Shown: positions 34,366 through 48,900 of the stretch, in pieces
Layout of the letters: each line of letters starts with the position of its first letter
Numbering within the stretch: position 1 is the first letter of the stretch
NCBI GenBank assembly: GCA_036429605.1
Contig: JAVFKD010000015.1
Location: 1,697,421 to 1,761,420 of the forward strand
Length of the DNA: 64,000 nt
Source: Cladobotryum mycophilum
Taxonomy: Eukaryota > Ascomycota > Sordariomycetes > Hypocreales > Hypocreaceae
Reading direction: 5' to 3'
Made by a program: the position numbers and the translations under genes
The notes under the pieces: model-generated
What the model was told of the DNA's origin: nothing
The model's database searches: none
The model's input: the letters and a program-made list of their open reading frames with translations, nothing else

Positions 34366-36938
34366 CTGTTGTGGGCGCGCCGGGTGAATCCACGGAGTCG
34401 ACAGAGGACGAGACAAAAAAGAAATGAGAGAGAGAAAATCTTTCCCTTGACCAGACCGGGAGAACTCCCCCGCAAATATTTTGCCTCCTCCTCATGGGCT
34501 CACCGTGCAGAATATGTTTAATATGATCCTGTGAATGCTACGGTTTGGAGATTACCGAAGACTTGATGAGGCAAGGCTCCAACTGCAGATGTATTATGAT
34601 GGTATGCTTGTACTTTGGTGACAAAGGTGAAATCCGTAACATCAACAACAACGGAACGGAGTATTTATCTTTTACGTTATGTATCTACAAGTACATACCT
34701 GATGGGGATTTATTACGGCTCACTCTTGATGGTGGTGCCCTATGCTCCCCGCGTTTGATCGTCGTTCTCAAGGCATCATCGTTCAACGCCTCTTTCCGGG
34801 ATGCCCATGAAAGCAAAGAGAACCTTGGACGGCCCGGAATGTGACAAGAGCACAAAGGTGAACAAAGTGCCCTCCTCTAGCCTCAGCGGTTCTGAGTCTC
34901 AGGGGACTAAGAAAGATACGCGATTCTCTCACCAGACCTTTTGAAGTTTAGCGCATTCCGAGAGTCTAGTTCAACCGTGTTGTCTAACAAGGGGGGACGA
35001 AATTGACGATGCAACCGTGAGGTCAAGGCCCATTTTGCCACCACCCCTTTCCCCATGGTTAAAAAAAAATCATGAAGTATATTGCTTTTTGTGATGACAA
35101 AAACCAAAAGGGCCAACGAAAGACAAGCCTGACGTCCTCTTGCATGAGCTGCGGAGGCTTTTGCGGCGCAACTTTGCTGATGCTACTGCATGCAACGCAG
35201 TGCAGTGCAGAGCTGATCAAATTAGCAGACGGGGGAGAGAGTGAGAAACAATAATACATCCATGGATGCGATGCAGTTTCAGTACGCAGACATGTTTCTC
35301 TATTCAATTTCACCTTGCAGAAACATGATGATTTCATTACGAGGAGGAAGCGTTGCAAGAGGAATCACTCGCAATTTCGGATGGGACTTCACCGAGGTCG
35401 TTTTTGCGGGTTTGTAATCCACCAATGCGATTGCCGAAAGGTTTGAAGTCGGATCGTGGTGTGACAAGCGAGGAACACCTCGGGGGGACGGGAGATCATG
35501 GAGGAGGAGTTCGTTTCCCGTTTCGGAGACAGGGGGTGAGAGAGCCGAGGGGAGATATGGCAGGGAACATGGTTCTTTCGATATTTCGCCGGCGCACGAA
35601 TCAATAGTAGTAACTCTCTCTCTAAGCTTGACTTTTTCAGAAAGAAAAGTGCCAATCCTTTTTTGACGTTGATGGCAAAACTGAACAGAGAACCTTCAAC
35701 TGTCTACCAACTGTTGCTACAGGTTGTCTTGTCTTGATTCCTGAGACTCTTTGACGCGGAAGAGCTGCACAATACACGCACATATGCATGTATTATGTAT
35801 GTGCTCTTCTACATCACATACAGATGCTACAGTGACAAGAAACAAGGCAGAACGGTTTCACTGGGCAAACACAACGCTGTTGCTCCAACACACACACAAG
35901 AAGGATGAGAGAGCCTGGGCAATGCTCCAGTGCATTAGCGCGGGGGTGGTTTGCCCACGTTGGCTGCAAGGTACAATCTCGTTCCTCAGCACTAGTAAAT
36001 TAGAACGCAACCGCTTTGCAGCTAATAGCTCCCGTTCCCAAAATGGCTGCACATCGCCAGGGTCTGTAGCCTTGGATCAAGGCACTTGGAGGGTCCAAGG
36101 TCCCAAGGCCCCATGGATAGCTCTTCCGGATGTACAGGTCGTCCCTTTGTATCCATATCCATACGCCTAAACCCTCCCAGCTGAAGCTTGACAGGAGCGT
36201 GGGATTCTGCTGTCAGCTGCCGAGTCTACCGAGCGTGTTGGACCTTGCCAACTACAAGTACCTGCATCATGTAGCGCAGCTATATGAAGTGGTAATAAGC
36301 ATATGAGTTCAAGACAGACTCATAAAATGTGCCGTGTGCTCTGAAATCTCTCATGCAAGATGTCGCCATGAAGCCCCGCGATAATATCGTTCTTTTCACC
36401 TATCTAAGACATTTGGGGGGCGTGTAAGTAACGCACACACACATACTTGTAGTACATCGTCGTAGTGTGATTGTAGACGCCTATCAGAGGCGGCCCTATT
36501 CCGTAGCGTAGCGTCGTGTTTGACCTTTGGGGGAAAAAGAAACAATAATTTCGATCATGGCCCAAGGACGAGCCATCAGTCAGTCTTCGTGCCTGGCATG
36601 GGTAGTGTGAATTTCTACAATATCTAATATTTACTCCCGCTCCGGGATCACCTCTCTTTTCTTCCTTCTCTCTCTCTCTCTCTCTCATTTTCATCACAGT
36701 CGCTCGTTATGGTCTTGCCACAAACTGCATAATACCACTCTTTTCGGTCCCCTTACACTTCCGTTCTCCCCCCTAAGCCATTGATGTATCATCACCCTTG
36801 ACGTCGTGAACGTCGTCCATTCTCTCAGTATTCTTATCAGACGACTTCAACTACTTTACCGACTCTCTACGACTATTTACTAATATTATTATTCATAATC
36901 TCTACACTACACGACTCGACGTCAATATTCTTAATACA
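34366..36938. other. intergenic, upstream region of the megasynthase
   Basis: AT-rich, no supported gene. The last ~300 bases look like the synthetase promoter and leader: a (TC)n tract at ~36667-36687, then a long C/T/A-rich leader (ACGACTTCAACTACTTTACC style) up to the ATG at 36939. Confidence 0.5.
36665..36690 (+). promoter_or_regulatory. (TC)n pyrimidine tract upstream of the megasynthase
   Basis: An uninterrupted CT dinucleotide run ~250 bases before the start codon. Pyrimidine tracts next to transcription starts are common in filamentous fungi. The role is inferred from position only. Confidence 0.35.
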
Positions 36939-39900
36939 ATGGCTACTCAATCCACTTTCCAAGTTCCAACCATCATGGTTGAAGAACACCATCTCTCGAA
37001 CCGAACAGTTATGGACCAAGAAATCGACCAGACCCTCGTCCATGAGGCGGAGGAGGAGGAAGTCCCGGTTCCTATTGCCATTTGCGGCCTTGGAATCCGG
37101 CTTCCCGGCGGCATCCGTGATGCTGTGCGCTTCTGGGACTTGATCATCAACGGCCGCGATGTTCAATGCCCCATCCCCTCTGATCGACTTGATGTCGACG
37201 GTGCACTCAACGGAACTGTTGCCAGCGAAACCAAGGGATACTTCTTGGACGAAGATCTCACAGGTTTCGATGCGGCTTTCTTTTCCATGGAGAAGAATCA
37301 GGAGGATCAGTGCAGCCCCTACGAACGAAAGCTCCTCGAGGTTACACGGGAATGTCTTGATGATGCATGCGAAGTCGACTACAGGGGACAGGAGGCCTGC
37401 GTCGGCTGCTATGTGTCTATGCCAGGAGACGATGGCATGTACGATTCACGTAATATTAATATTCTTACCGGTGGTGCGGACAACGCCTCCGAATCTCTTA
37501 CGATTGCAAAGCGAGTATCATTTATTTATGATTTCCAAGGACCTAGGTATGTTGGACCTGTGTAAAATTCTACTGCGAATGAATCTAACAAGCGAATTTC
37601 CTTTTTTCAGTGTTTCTAAGTTCAGCGGAGAATGCCATGCTTCGTTGGCAGCTCTGCACGAAGCCTGCAACGCCATCCAGAGCGGCCGTGCAAAGGCTGC
37701 CATTGTTGCTGGCATGAACCTGATGAAGGCTTCCAAGGCCTCGCAGGATTTGAAAGCCAGAGTAGATGGCTTTGAAGCAGAAGCCGTTTCTGCTATCTAC
37801 ATCAAGTCACTATCCGACGCCATCCGAGATGGCAACTCAATTCGAGCGGTTATTCAGGCGACGAGTTTGCGCAACAGTGATGAAGCGGTCTCCACAACCA
37901 AGGTAGAATCCATCGTTGGGGACTCGAAGAATGCATCGGGCATTACGAGCCTGATTGAGGCGGCCCTGCGCCTGGAGCACAAGACGGCTACTGAGGGTGA
38001 GGAGACAGTTAGCGTCAGCTCCGTTGGCGCAGGAGGCAGCGCGCATGTATGAACAAAGAAGCCGTCCTTAATACATGAGGTGTGAGTTTGCTAACTATTC
38101 AGCAGGTAACTCTCGAATCATACACTTCGACTCTCATCACTGGAACCGACAATCAAGCGAAATTGATCCTACACTCTGCTCACACACAATCTGCCTTGGA
38201 TAACCAGATTGCGCTGCACGATGAGTATCTGCAAGCTCATCCTGAGAATGTTTCCGATTTCGCCTACACCATGGCAGTACGCCGACAGCTATTGAGCCAC
38301 CGAACATTCTCCATCTTTGAGAACGGTTCATTGGTTACTGTCCCCAGCGACTCGGAATCATCCCTCACATCACCAACTATCAACATGGTATTCAGCGGAC
38401 AGGGCGCCCAGTGGATTGGAATGGCCCGTGAGCTGATCCAAAGCAATCTGGAATTCGAGGATGACATTGGTATGATGGAGGCCCTTTTGCGAAAACTCAA
38501 GAAGCCACCGACATGGAGCATACGGGATGAGCTGTTACGGGATAGGAGCGATCCGGGGGATGGATCTCCTCTCCCGAGCTGACCTACACTCTGACTACCG
38601 CTCTGCAGATTGCCCTCTTCCATCAATTTGAGCGACTTGGCGTCAGACCAGCCGCTGTTGCTGGGCATTCTAGTGGTGAGATTGCCGCAGCTTATGCAGC
38701 GGGTTTCCTGGGTCTCAGGGAAGCGCTTGCACTGGCCTATTACACCGGACAGGTCATTGGAAATGGCGAAAAGGGTGGTGCCATGGCGGCCGTCGGCTTG
38801 AGCGTCGAGGAGTTGCAGCAGTTTCTGCGCGATGGCGTGGTCGTGGCCTGTGAAAACAGCCCCGTGAACACGACCATCTCTGGTGAAGGCGAGGTTTTGG
38901 AGCAGATTCTTGCTTCTATCCAATCTGCCAAGCCGGAAGCTTCTGTTCGCAAGCTTGAGGTCGACGTGGCTTACCACACTCGGCAAATGTCACAATATGT
39001 CGAGGAACTTTCTGCTCTGATTCAAGACGAAGATATGCTGCTTTCTTCGTCGACTCTGGCTCGCCGACCATCAACTTTCGTCTCTAGCGTAACTGGTAAG
39101 ATCCTGGAATCTCGAGAGGATGTCGGTATGAGCTACTGGGTCAAGAACCTGGTGTTTCCTGTTCGATTCAGCAGCGCCGTTACCACCCTTGCTCAACTGT
39201 CCGAGCACAGTTTGTTCCTTGAGATTGGACCCGACGCCTCGCTCTCTGCTCCCATTTCCCAAACTTGCAGCGCGGCAAGCATCCCTTGCAGGTACGTCGC
39301 AGCCCAGATCCGTGGGTCTGATTGTCTTGTCAGCCTGCTCACCGCTGTGGGAAGACTTTGGCGAGGGAATGCTGTGTCGAACCCGGCACCCGTCTTCAAG
39401 AGATGCAAGGCTATTTCCGGACTTCCTCAGTACCCTTGGGACCACTACAGCCAGGTTGGTCTCTCGACAGATGAAGCGCCGACTTCAGAGATGGAGATGC
39501 TTCTCCGAGACATCTGGGTCCAGGTTCTTGGAGACGCTGGCGACCTTCGCTCTCAGGATATTGGCAAGAGCCACAACTTCTTCCTTCTCGGTGGCGACTC
39601 CATCACTGCTATCGAGCTGGCCTCTCAAGCCCGTGATCATGGTATTGCCCTAACTGCCACAGACGTGACCCGAAACCCCGAGCTCGGTCAGATGGCCGCT
39701 ATTGCGACCATGGTTCATGATCAAGCCGTGTTGGAGCCTAAGCCATTCAGCCTCATTCCCGAAGCCACAAGTCAGAAGATCAAAGAGACTGTCCAGAAGA
39801 AGTGCAAGCTTTCTGCTGAGCAGGCTGTTGAGGATATCTACCCTTGCACTCCTCTGCAAGAAGGTCTTATGGCTTTGGAGACCAAGACACCTGGATCCTA

Positions 39901-42900
39901 CACCTACCGACAGGCGTACAAGCTGCCTGAGCACGTTGACGTTCATTGCTTCAGGAATGCCTGGGAGAGGACTGTTGAGCACTGCGCCAGTTTGCGTACT
40001 AGATTGGTGGTAGCCGATGGCCAGGCTTTCCAGGCTGTCATCTCGCGTGATGACGTTTGGGAGCAGGTCAACACTGATGTGAATGCCTACTTGGAGTCGA
40101 CCAAGGCATTCAAGATGGGCTACGGCGACCGACTTTCTCGCTCTGCTCTCATTCAGCAGTATGATGACATGTATTTCGTCTGGGTTGTGCACCATGCCAT
40201 CTTTGATGGTCTGAGCATGCGATTGGTGCTGGATATGCTTCAGAACTTCTACAACCAAGCTGATGTGGAGGCCGTTCGTCCTTACTCTAGCTTCATTCGC
40301 TACTTCAAGTCCCTCGACTCGGAATCTTCGGGCCGATACTGGAAGGCTGAGCTCGATGGCGCCGAACAAGCCCGTTTCCCTGCTGGCCCTGCGCCCGTTG
40401 GAGCCAAGGCTTCTAGCACAATGAAGCAAACTATCCCATTCAGCAACTCCAAGAAGGATGCTTTGACAAACGCCACCGTCATCCGCGCTGCGTGGGCTAT
40501 TGTTCTTGCTAGATACTGCGACACTGAGGATGTTTGTTTCGGTGCCACCGTGTCTGGTCGTCAAGCCCCTATCCATGGTTTGAGCAAGATGTCTGGACCT
40601 ACAATTGCTACTGTGCCTGTTCGTATTCGACTCGACCGCACCAAGACGATCTCGACGTTCTTGGGTGATGTTCAGTCCCAGGCTTTGGAGATGGTTGCCC
40701 ACGAGCAGTATGGCCTGCAGAACATTTCCAAGCTTAGCCAGGATGCTCGTGACGCATGTGAGTTTTCGAACCTCTTGGTTATTCAGCCATCCAAGCATCT
40801 GTCATCAATCGCTGAGACATCTGAAGACGCCGTTCTCATTCGTGGTGTAGATGAGCTCGCCCTGACTGAAGAAGCTATGCGCGGCTACTTCAACTATCCC
40901 TTTGTTCTCCAGGTTCATGTCAAAGACAGCGATCTTGAATTGGCTGTGACTTATCACCCTGAGTCTGTGTCAGAGTCTCAATGCCAAGCGCTCGGCTCTC
41001 ACCTCGCTCATGTGATGGGGCAGCTGCTTTCTTCTGAGGAGCTGACTCTGGCAGATGTCTTAGTATCAAGCACTTGGGACCTCGAACAGGCTTCCGAGAG
41101 AAACAAGGGTGCCGTCGATGCCGAGGAGTCTTGCCTTCATGATCTGATTTCCAAGCAAGCATCCATCTCTCCCAACAGCCAGGCCCTGTACTCCACCGAG
41201 GCTACCATGACGTATGCTACCCTCGATCGTGTGTCTGACTACTTTGCCAAGCAGCTTCGTTGCTACAATGTTGGCCCCGAGACTATCGTTCCCGTTTGTC
41301 TTGAGAAGTCGATCTGGGCTGTTGTCGCCATGGTCGGTATCTTGAAGGCAGGTGGTGTCTTCATGCCTCTTGATCCTTCTCACCCGGCATCTCGCCGCGC
41401 CGCTTTGGTCAATGAGGTCAAGGCCAACATCATCATTGCCTCCCCATCCACTGTTGAATCCTGTGAGGGCATGGCTGAGCACGTCATCGAGATTTCTTCA
41501 TCTTTGGTTACGCTTGCAAACAGGGTTTCTACTGGCTACCAACAGCTGAGCAATAAATCTACCCATGATAACGCTGCCTATGTTCTTTGTGCCAGCTCAA
41601 GTGGTGGCAAGGTCGATACTTTTGCCGTTACTCATTCCGCCATCTGCACTTCTCTGATTGGCCAGCTCTCAGCATTCGCTATTGGAAACACATCTCGTGT
41701 GTTCCAATTCTCTAGCTACGTGTTTGATGCCTGCCTCACTGAGATCTTCACGACCTTGATTGCTGGTGGTACTATTTGCGTCCCCACTGAATCTGAGAGG
41801 ATGCAAGGAGCCTCTAAATTCATGGCCAGTGCTCGAGTTAACTGGACTCTGCTGACCCCATCTTTCGTGCGAACACTATCTCCAGCTTCTGTGCCTACTC
41901 TAGAGACACTTGTTCTTGGTGGTGAAGCTCCCTCAAAGGACATTATCGACACTTGGTCCGGCATCGTGCAGCTCCGCAACGCCTACGGTCCCGCCGAGGC
42001 CTGTGTTACCAGCTCTGTTTACACCTTCAACTCCCGCGACGACTCTCCCAAGACTATCGGCCGTGGATTTGCTCACAATAACTGGATTGTCGAACCCGAT
42101 AACCATAACCGCCTTGCTCCTATTGGCTGTGTTGGTGAGCTGCTTATTGAGAGCCATGCCATTGCTCATGGCTATCTCAATAATGAGGAGAGGACAAAGG
42201 AGTCTTTCATTGATTCCGTGCAGTGGCTGCCAGATTCCAAGCGCCGATTCTTCAAGACCGGCGATCTTGTCAAGTACGATGCTCATGGATCCCTGGAATA
42301 CGTTGGTCGCAAGGATACCCAGGTCAAGATCCGTGGCCAGCGTCTTGAGCTTGGCGAGGTTGAATACCACATTCTGACCAAGATGGAAGATGCTCAGGAA
42401 GTCGTCGTCGACATCGTTGAGCGTGACACTGGCAAATCTTTGGTTGCCTTTGTCAAATTCAAGTCTGACTACGGCCGCCCTAAGGCTGGCGATGAGTATA
42501 GCAACTTCATCCGCGATGCCAATGTCAGGATTTCCGTCAAGTCTCTTCTTCAGCACTTGAAGAAGGTCCTGCCAACCTACATGGTTCCAAGCCTTGTGCT
42601 GCCAATTCGAAGCATGCCTCTTGTCAATTCAACCAAGGCAGATCGACATGCTCTCCGCACTCTTGCTTCTGGCATGACACAGAACATGATTGCCGAGTTC
42701 TCTCTTGCCAGACAGGATCGCGTAGCCCCAGAGACTGATAAGGAGCGCAAGCTTGTTGAGCTCTGGGCTCAGGTCCTCAAGATTGATGCGCATGAGATTT
42801 CTAGGTTCGACAGTTTCTTGGACATTGGTGGTGACTCCATTTCTGCCATTTACCTCTCAAACTTGGCCGAGCAGAATTGTATGGTTCTTTCCATCGCAAC

Positions 42901-45900
42901 CATTCTCAACGAGCCTCAGCTTGTATCAATGGCCGAGGCTGCCGTCCCTGGCAAGTCTCATGAGTCCGAAGTCGAGCCATTTAGCCTTATTGCTGCTTCC
43001 GAGCGGGATGAGATCATCAGCATCATTCAGAATGAGTGCAAATTGTCCGGTGATCAAGAGATTGAGGATATCTACCCTTGCACTCCTTTCCAGGAGCGTC
43101 TCATGTCGTTGGCTATCAAGCAGAGCGGATCCTACATTGCCAGAAATGTCTACCAGATCCCAGAGGATGTTGACATTGACCACTTCAAGATGGCCTGGGA
43201 GAAGACCGTTGCTCTCTCCAGCAACCTCAAGACTAGAATTGTGCTAGCTGGTACTACGCCTGTGCAGGCTGTCATCGCCAACGACTTTTCTTGGGATGAA
43301 ACCAATGGCTTTGACTTGGCATCGTACTTGTGGCGTCTTAAGAGAACTAACATGAAGTACGGCACTAAGCTGTCCCACTTTGCCATCATCGAGGAGAGCA
43401 AGAGGGTCAGATACTTTATCTGGATCTCCCACCATTCCATCTTTGATCACTTCACCATTCGCACCAATTTGGATGTTCTCCAGCGCGTCTACAAGGAGGG
43501 TACTGCATCAGTCCTGCCATCATTTGCCAACTTTGTCAAGTTCGCAACCCAGCTCGACCAGAAGTCTGCTGAGAGTTTCTGGCTTGCTCAGCTCAAGGAT
43601 GCCAAGAACCCGTCATTCCCACCTGCGAACTCTGGAAAGTACAACAAGACCCGTGCTTTGAAGCGTAGCATCATCCTCCCAAGCTCCAAGAGGACCTTTG
43701 TCACCAAGGCGTCCGTTCTTCGAGCTGCTTGGGCTTTGATTCTTGCCCGCTACAGCAACACCGATGATGTCTGCTTTGGCTCTGCCATCTCTGGTCGCCA
43801 GGCACCTGTTCCCGACCTGACCGAGATGGCTGGCCCTACTGTCGCCACCTTGCCCATCCGGGTTCGCCTGGACGCGAAGAAGCGAGTGTCTGCCTTCCTG
43901 CAAGATATTCAGAACCAGGCTTCTGACATGATTCCTTTCGAGCAATTTGGTTTGCAGAACATCGCTGACCTTGGCCCTTCAGCCAAGGAAGCTTGTGAAT
44001 TTAGCAGCGTCATTGTCGTGCAGCCAGTCCAGCACCTGACTGTCGATGAGCAGGTCCTCGTTCTCATGGATGACAAGGAACTCTTTGAGACTTGCTTTAG
44101 CTATCCCCTCATTGTGCAGTGCCATTTGGATGAAGATCGCATTGATCTTGACCTCATGTACAAGACTAGCATTCTTGCTGAGCAGCAGATCCGTGCCTTG
44201 TCCAACCAATTCGAACACGTTGTCAACCAGCTCCTTTCTGAGGATGCCGTTGTTCTCGGCGACGTATCTGTTGCCTGTGACTGGGATGTTGAGTATGCTC
44301 TTGCTACGAACACAGTCTTGACTGAGATCGTCGAAGATGGTATTCACAATCTGATTGAGCAGAGTGTGCGATACTATCCCAACTCTCTCGCTGTCCGCGC
44401 TTCTGATGTCACCCTCACCTACAAGCAGATGGACCAGGCAGCCAACAGACTGGCAAACTACCTGGTGCGTTCTTTGGGTGTCACCGTCGGTGATTACATC
44501 CATGTCTGCTTCGAGAAGTCTGCCTGGTTTGTGGTTTCCATTCTTGCTATCAACAAGGCTGGTGCTGCTTGGTCTCCTCTGGACCCATCTCATCCCGCCC
44601 CCTACCATCAACGAATCATTCAACAGACTGGTGCACGCTTGGTTCTTGCTTCTCCCTCCAACGTTGCCAAGTGTGAGAGGTTGAGTGTTGGCGTTATTGA
44701 GGTTTCTTCCGATTTGGATGCCATGTTGACTGCTGACAAGCAATACAACAGGGGCAAGCCTATCATCGCTATCAATTCTCAGGATGTTGCCTATGTTCTA
44801 TTCACTTCCAGCACTGGTGCTCCTAAGGGCGTTGTTTTCGAGCATGTGGCCGTGTGCACTGCTCAGGTGGCTATCAGCAAGCGATTGTGCCTCACTCGAG
44901 ACTCCAAGATGCTACAGCTTGCTTCTTTCATGTCTGATGTCTCCATTAGCGAGATCATCTGCCCTCTTCTCAACGGCGCTTCTGTCTATATGCCAGCGGC
45001 AGCCCAGATGAGCTCACCTGCCTCTTACATCCAGGAGGAGCAAATTACGGCCGCTATGATGACACCCTCTTTGGTCCAAACTATCCTCCCTGTGGACATC
45101 CCCTGTCTGAAGCTTCTGGTACTTCACGGTGAGCCTGTCACCCGTGATATTGTCAAGTCTTGGTATGGCAAGGTTCGTCTGATTAGCAGCTGGGGTTTGA
45201 CTGAGACCTCTGCTCTGTGCACTACTCACGAGTACAAGTCCGCTAAGGAGACTCCCATGACTATTGGTCGACCAGTTGGTGGCCTCTGCTGGATTGTTGA
45301 TCCCAGTGATGCGCAGCGCCTTGCTCCCATCGGAACCATTGGTGAGATTGTTGTTCAAGGACCCAGTCTGTTCCGTGAGTACCTGGCCGATCCAGAGAAG
45401 ACTGCATGCGCGACACTTGCGCCTCCGGCCTGGGCATCCAAGTGCAATTCTGCCCACTGGAACCGCCTCTACAAGACTGGCGACTTGGCCCAGTACAACG
45501 CTGACGGTACCCTTCGATATGTCGGACACAAGGACAAGGAAGTCAAGATCAATGGGCTTCGTGTTGAGCCCGGTGAGATTGAGTATCACATCCGTAAGAA
45601 TCTCGACAGCGTGCACCAAGTCGCAGTGGACGTGTTTGAGGCCGAGGGCACCTCAACTTTGATTGCCTACCTCTGCTTCACTGAGGCCATTCTCCCTGCT
45701 AACAATGCCGCAACGGCAAAAGCTTGTGAGGTATTCCTCCCAGTCACCGACGATCTCAAGTCTCAAATCAGCAGTTTGCTTGGACGCCTCAGTGTTGTTC
45801 TTCCACCCTACATGGTGCCTTCAATGTTTGTTCCCTGCCAAATAATGCCTGTGCTTGCCTCTAGCAAGGTCGACTGCAATTTACTGTTGCAATTGACCGC

Positions 45901-48900
45901 CTCACTCGCTCAAGAGGATCTCGAACAGTACTCTCTCTCCAAGACTACCAAGTGTGCCCCTGAGACTGCCATGGAGAGCCGCCTGCAGCACATTTGGGCT
46001 GAAGTTCTTGACATCCCCGCTGATGCCATTGGACGTGAGGACAACTTTCTTAGAATGAGTGGCGATTCTGACGCTGCTACTGTTCTTGCTGCCGTTGCTC
46101 GGGATCACGGTATTCACCTTCGCGCTGCCGATATCTTTGAGGACCCTCGACTGCTTGCTGTTGCTGCCAAGGCTCGTGATGTTGGCGGCGACCTTGAGGA
46201 GATTGGCACAGTCGAACCTTTTGGTCTGCTCGAGCAGTACCACGCTGATCTCCTTTTGAGCGATGAGATCATGGACGATCTAGGGTTGACTGGCGATATG
46301 GATATTGAGGATGGCTATCCTTGCACTCACCTCCAGGAAGGTCTTATGGCTCTGGCAGACGAACAGCCTACCTCCTACATGGCTAAGCGCATTTACACGC
46401 TCCCTCCCAACGTTGACGTGGAACAGTTCAAACTTTCCTGGGAACGCACTCTCCGCATCTGTAAGACGTTGCGCACCAGAATCACCGTTATTGACGGCCA
46501 ATCAATCCAAGCCATTGTCAAGAATGACATTGTCTGGGAGCCGACTGCCATCAGCCTGAAGGCGTTTGCCAACTACACCCAGACAATTGAGATGCGATAC
46601 AACTCGCGCCTATGCCGTTACGCGTTGATCACCGAGGGTGCTACCACTTACTTCGCCCTCATTGTCCACCACACCATCATTGACGAATGGGCAATGAGCA
46701 TTGTTCTTGATACTCTTCACCGCATTTACCATGAGCTTGACTATGAGGCGCCAGTTCCCTATGCCCGCTTCATCAAGTACGTCGCTACTCTCGATGCTCG
46801 TACAGCGATGGGCTACTGGCACGCACAGCTTGTTGATGCTAAGAAGGCTGGTTTCCCCAAGTCAGCTTCACGCACCGGTGAATCAAAGGGAATGCTAGTC
46901 TCTGAGAGGAAGATTGCTCTGCCTTCTACCAACTCATCCTTCACCAAGTCGACCATTCTTCGCGCAGCCTGGGCCATTGTCCTTGCTCGTTATGCCGGCA
47001 ACCAGGATGTCACATTTGGCATTGCTACATCTGGTCGCGAGGCGCTGCTTGCTGGTCTCACCGAAATGACCGGACCCACCACTGCTACCGTTCCCATCCG
47101 GGTTCGTCTCGTCAATGACCAGCGTGTTTCCGACTTCCTGCACGGCGTCCAGAACCAGGCACTTGAGATGATTGCCTATGAACAATTTGGTCTTCTCAAC
47201 ATTGCTGATGTCAGCGCCGATGCTCAAGACGTGTGCGACTTCTCCAGCTTGTTCGTCATCCAGCCCGCTCGACAGCAAAGCTACGAGTATGCGCCTATCT
47301 TGATCCAGCAAGAATCTCCTCAAGAGGCCGCTGCTCAGAACTACTGCGCCTACCCGCTTGTAGCTGAGGCTATCCTCTCTGATGAGCATGTCTACTTGGC
47401 CTTCCGCTACAACTCTGAATTCTTGATGGAGTCGGAGCTTGTGACTCTTGCTCATCAGTTCGAGCACGTTGTCAGCCAACTCGTCAACCAGCAAAATGCC
47501 AGCCTTTCCAGCATTTCTTGCCTCAGCGATTGGGATAAGCAGTACATCCTAGATCTGAACAAGGATGTGCCTGAAGTTGTGAATGAATGCGTTCACTCTC
47601 TTATTGAAGAGCAGTGCCGTGCCCGACCCAATGCGCTGGCTGTTCACGCGTGGGATGGTGGCTTCACTTACAGCGAGCTCGATCGTGCCGCGAACAGGCT
47701 CGCCCATCACCTTGTCCGCAACTTCAACGTCAAGGTTGGCGATGTTATTCCCGTCTGTTTCGAAAAGTCTGCTTGGTTCGTCATCGCTATTCTTGCCATC
47801 AAAAAGGCTGGCGCCGCTTGGGCTCCCCTTGATTCTACCCATCCTGGAGTGCGCCACCATCAAATCGTATCTCAGACTCAGGCTTCTTTAATTGTTACCT
47901 CGCCTGCCAATGCTAGCAAGTGCGAGAAGCTCGTTCCTAACGTTCTGGCCGTTTCTCCCAAGTTGGACGCAAAGCTTCAAGTTGATGAGAAGATGAGCCG
48001 ACGAGCTCCCTTTGTCTCGGTGACTCCAAATGACATTGCCTACACTCTCTTCACTCAAGACTGCACTGGTATGCCCAAGGGTGTTGTTATGGAGCATGAG
48101 GCGGTTTGCACAAGCCAAAAGGAAATTGCCAAGCGTCTCGGTCTTACTCCTGCCGCCCGTATTCTTCAGTCCATGCCATTTGTCTTTGATGCCGCCATCG
48201 GAGAGATCATTCCTACTCTCATGTCTGGCGCCACCGTGTGCATTCCTTCATGGAAGACACAGAAGAACTGCCTTGCCAGGTATATGAGGGAGGAGAAGAT
48301 CACTGGAGCTCTCATCCCTCCCTCATTTGCTCGCTCAATTAAGATGGAAGAAGTTCCTAGCCTTGAGCTTCTTGTTTTCACTGGCGAGCCTGTTCCTCGA
48401 GACGTCCTGAACTATTGGTTTGGCAAGCTTCGTCTCATCAATGGCTGGGGCCCCGCTGAAGCTGGTGTCTTCTCCACTCTTCATGAATGGCAATCTCTTG
48501 AGGAGTCCACCATGAATATTGGACGACCTGTCGGCGGCAGCTGCTGGATTGTGGAGCCTGAGAACCCTCAGAAGCTCGCCCCTGCTGGAACCATTGGAGA
48601 GATCGTCATTCAGGGCCCAAATATCCTCCGCGAATACATGGATGATGACAAACACACCGAAGCTGTGATGGTTACTTCACTGCCTGAATGGGTTCCCAAC
48701 CGTGAATCAACTCACTGGAACCGCTTCTACAAGACCAGTGAATTGGGATACTACAACGCAGACGGAACCATTACCTACCACGGTCGCAAGGATCGCAAGG
48801 TGGACAGAAATCTGGTGTTGGAGTTGACTGCCATACTCGACCGAATCGAGATGGATGAGTCTTTTGATGATTTCAGTCTCGCACCGGCACCCCCATCGAA

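Noticed and set aside
36939..38582. Reading the KS-AT part as a separate polyketide synthase gene ending at 38582
   Set aside because: The stop arises from a single-base shift at a G5 run in the middle of the AT domain; the AT continues immediately in the next frame up to GHSSG and beyond.
39650..40798. 382-codon minus-strand frame inside the megasynthase
   Set aside because: Shadow of the condensation and carrier region; no motifs on the minus strand.
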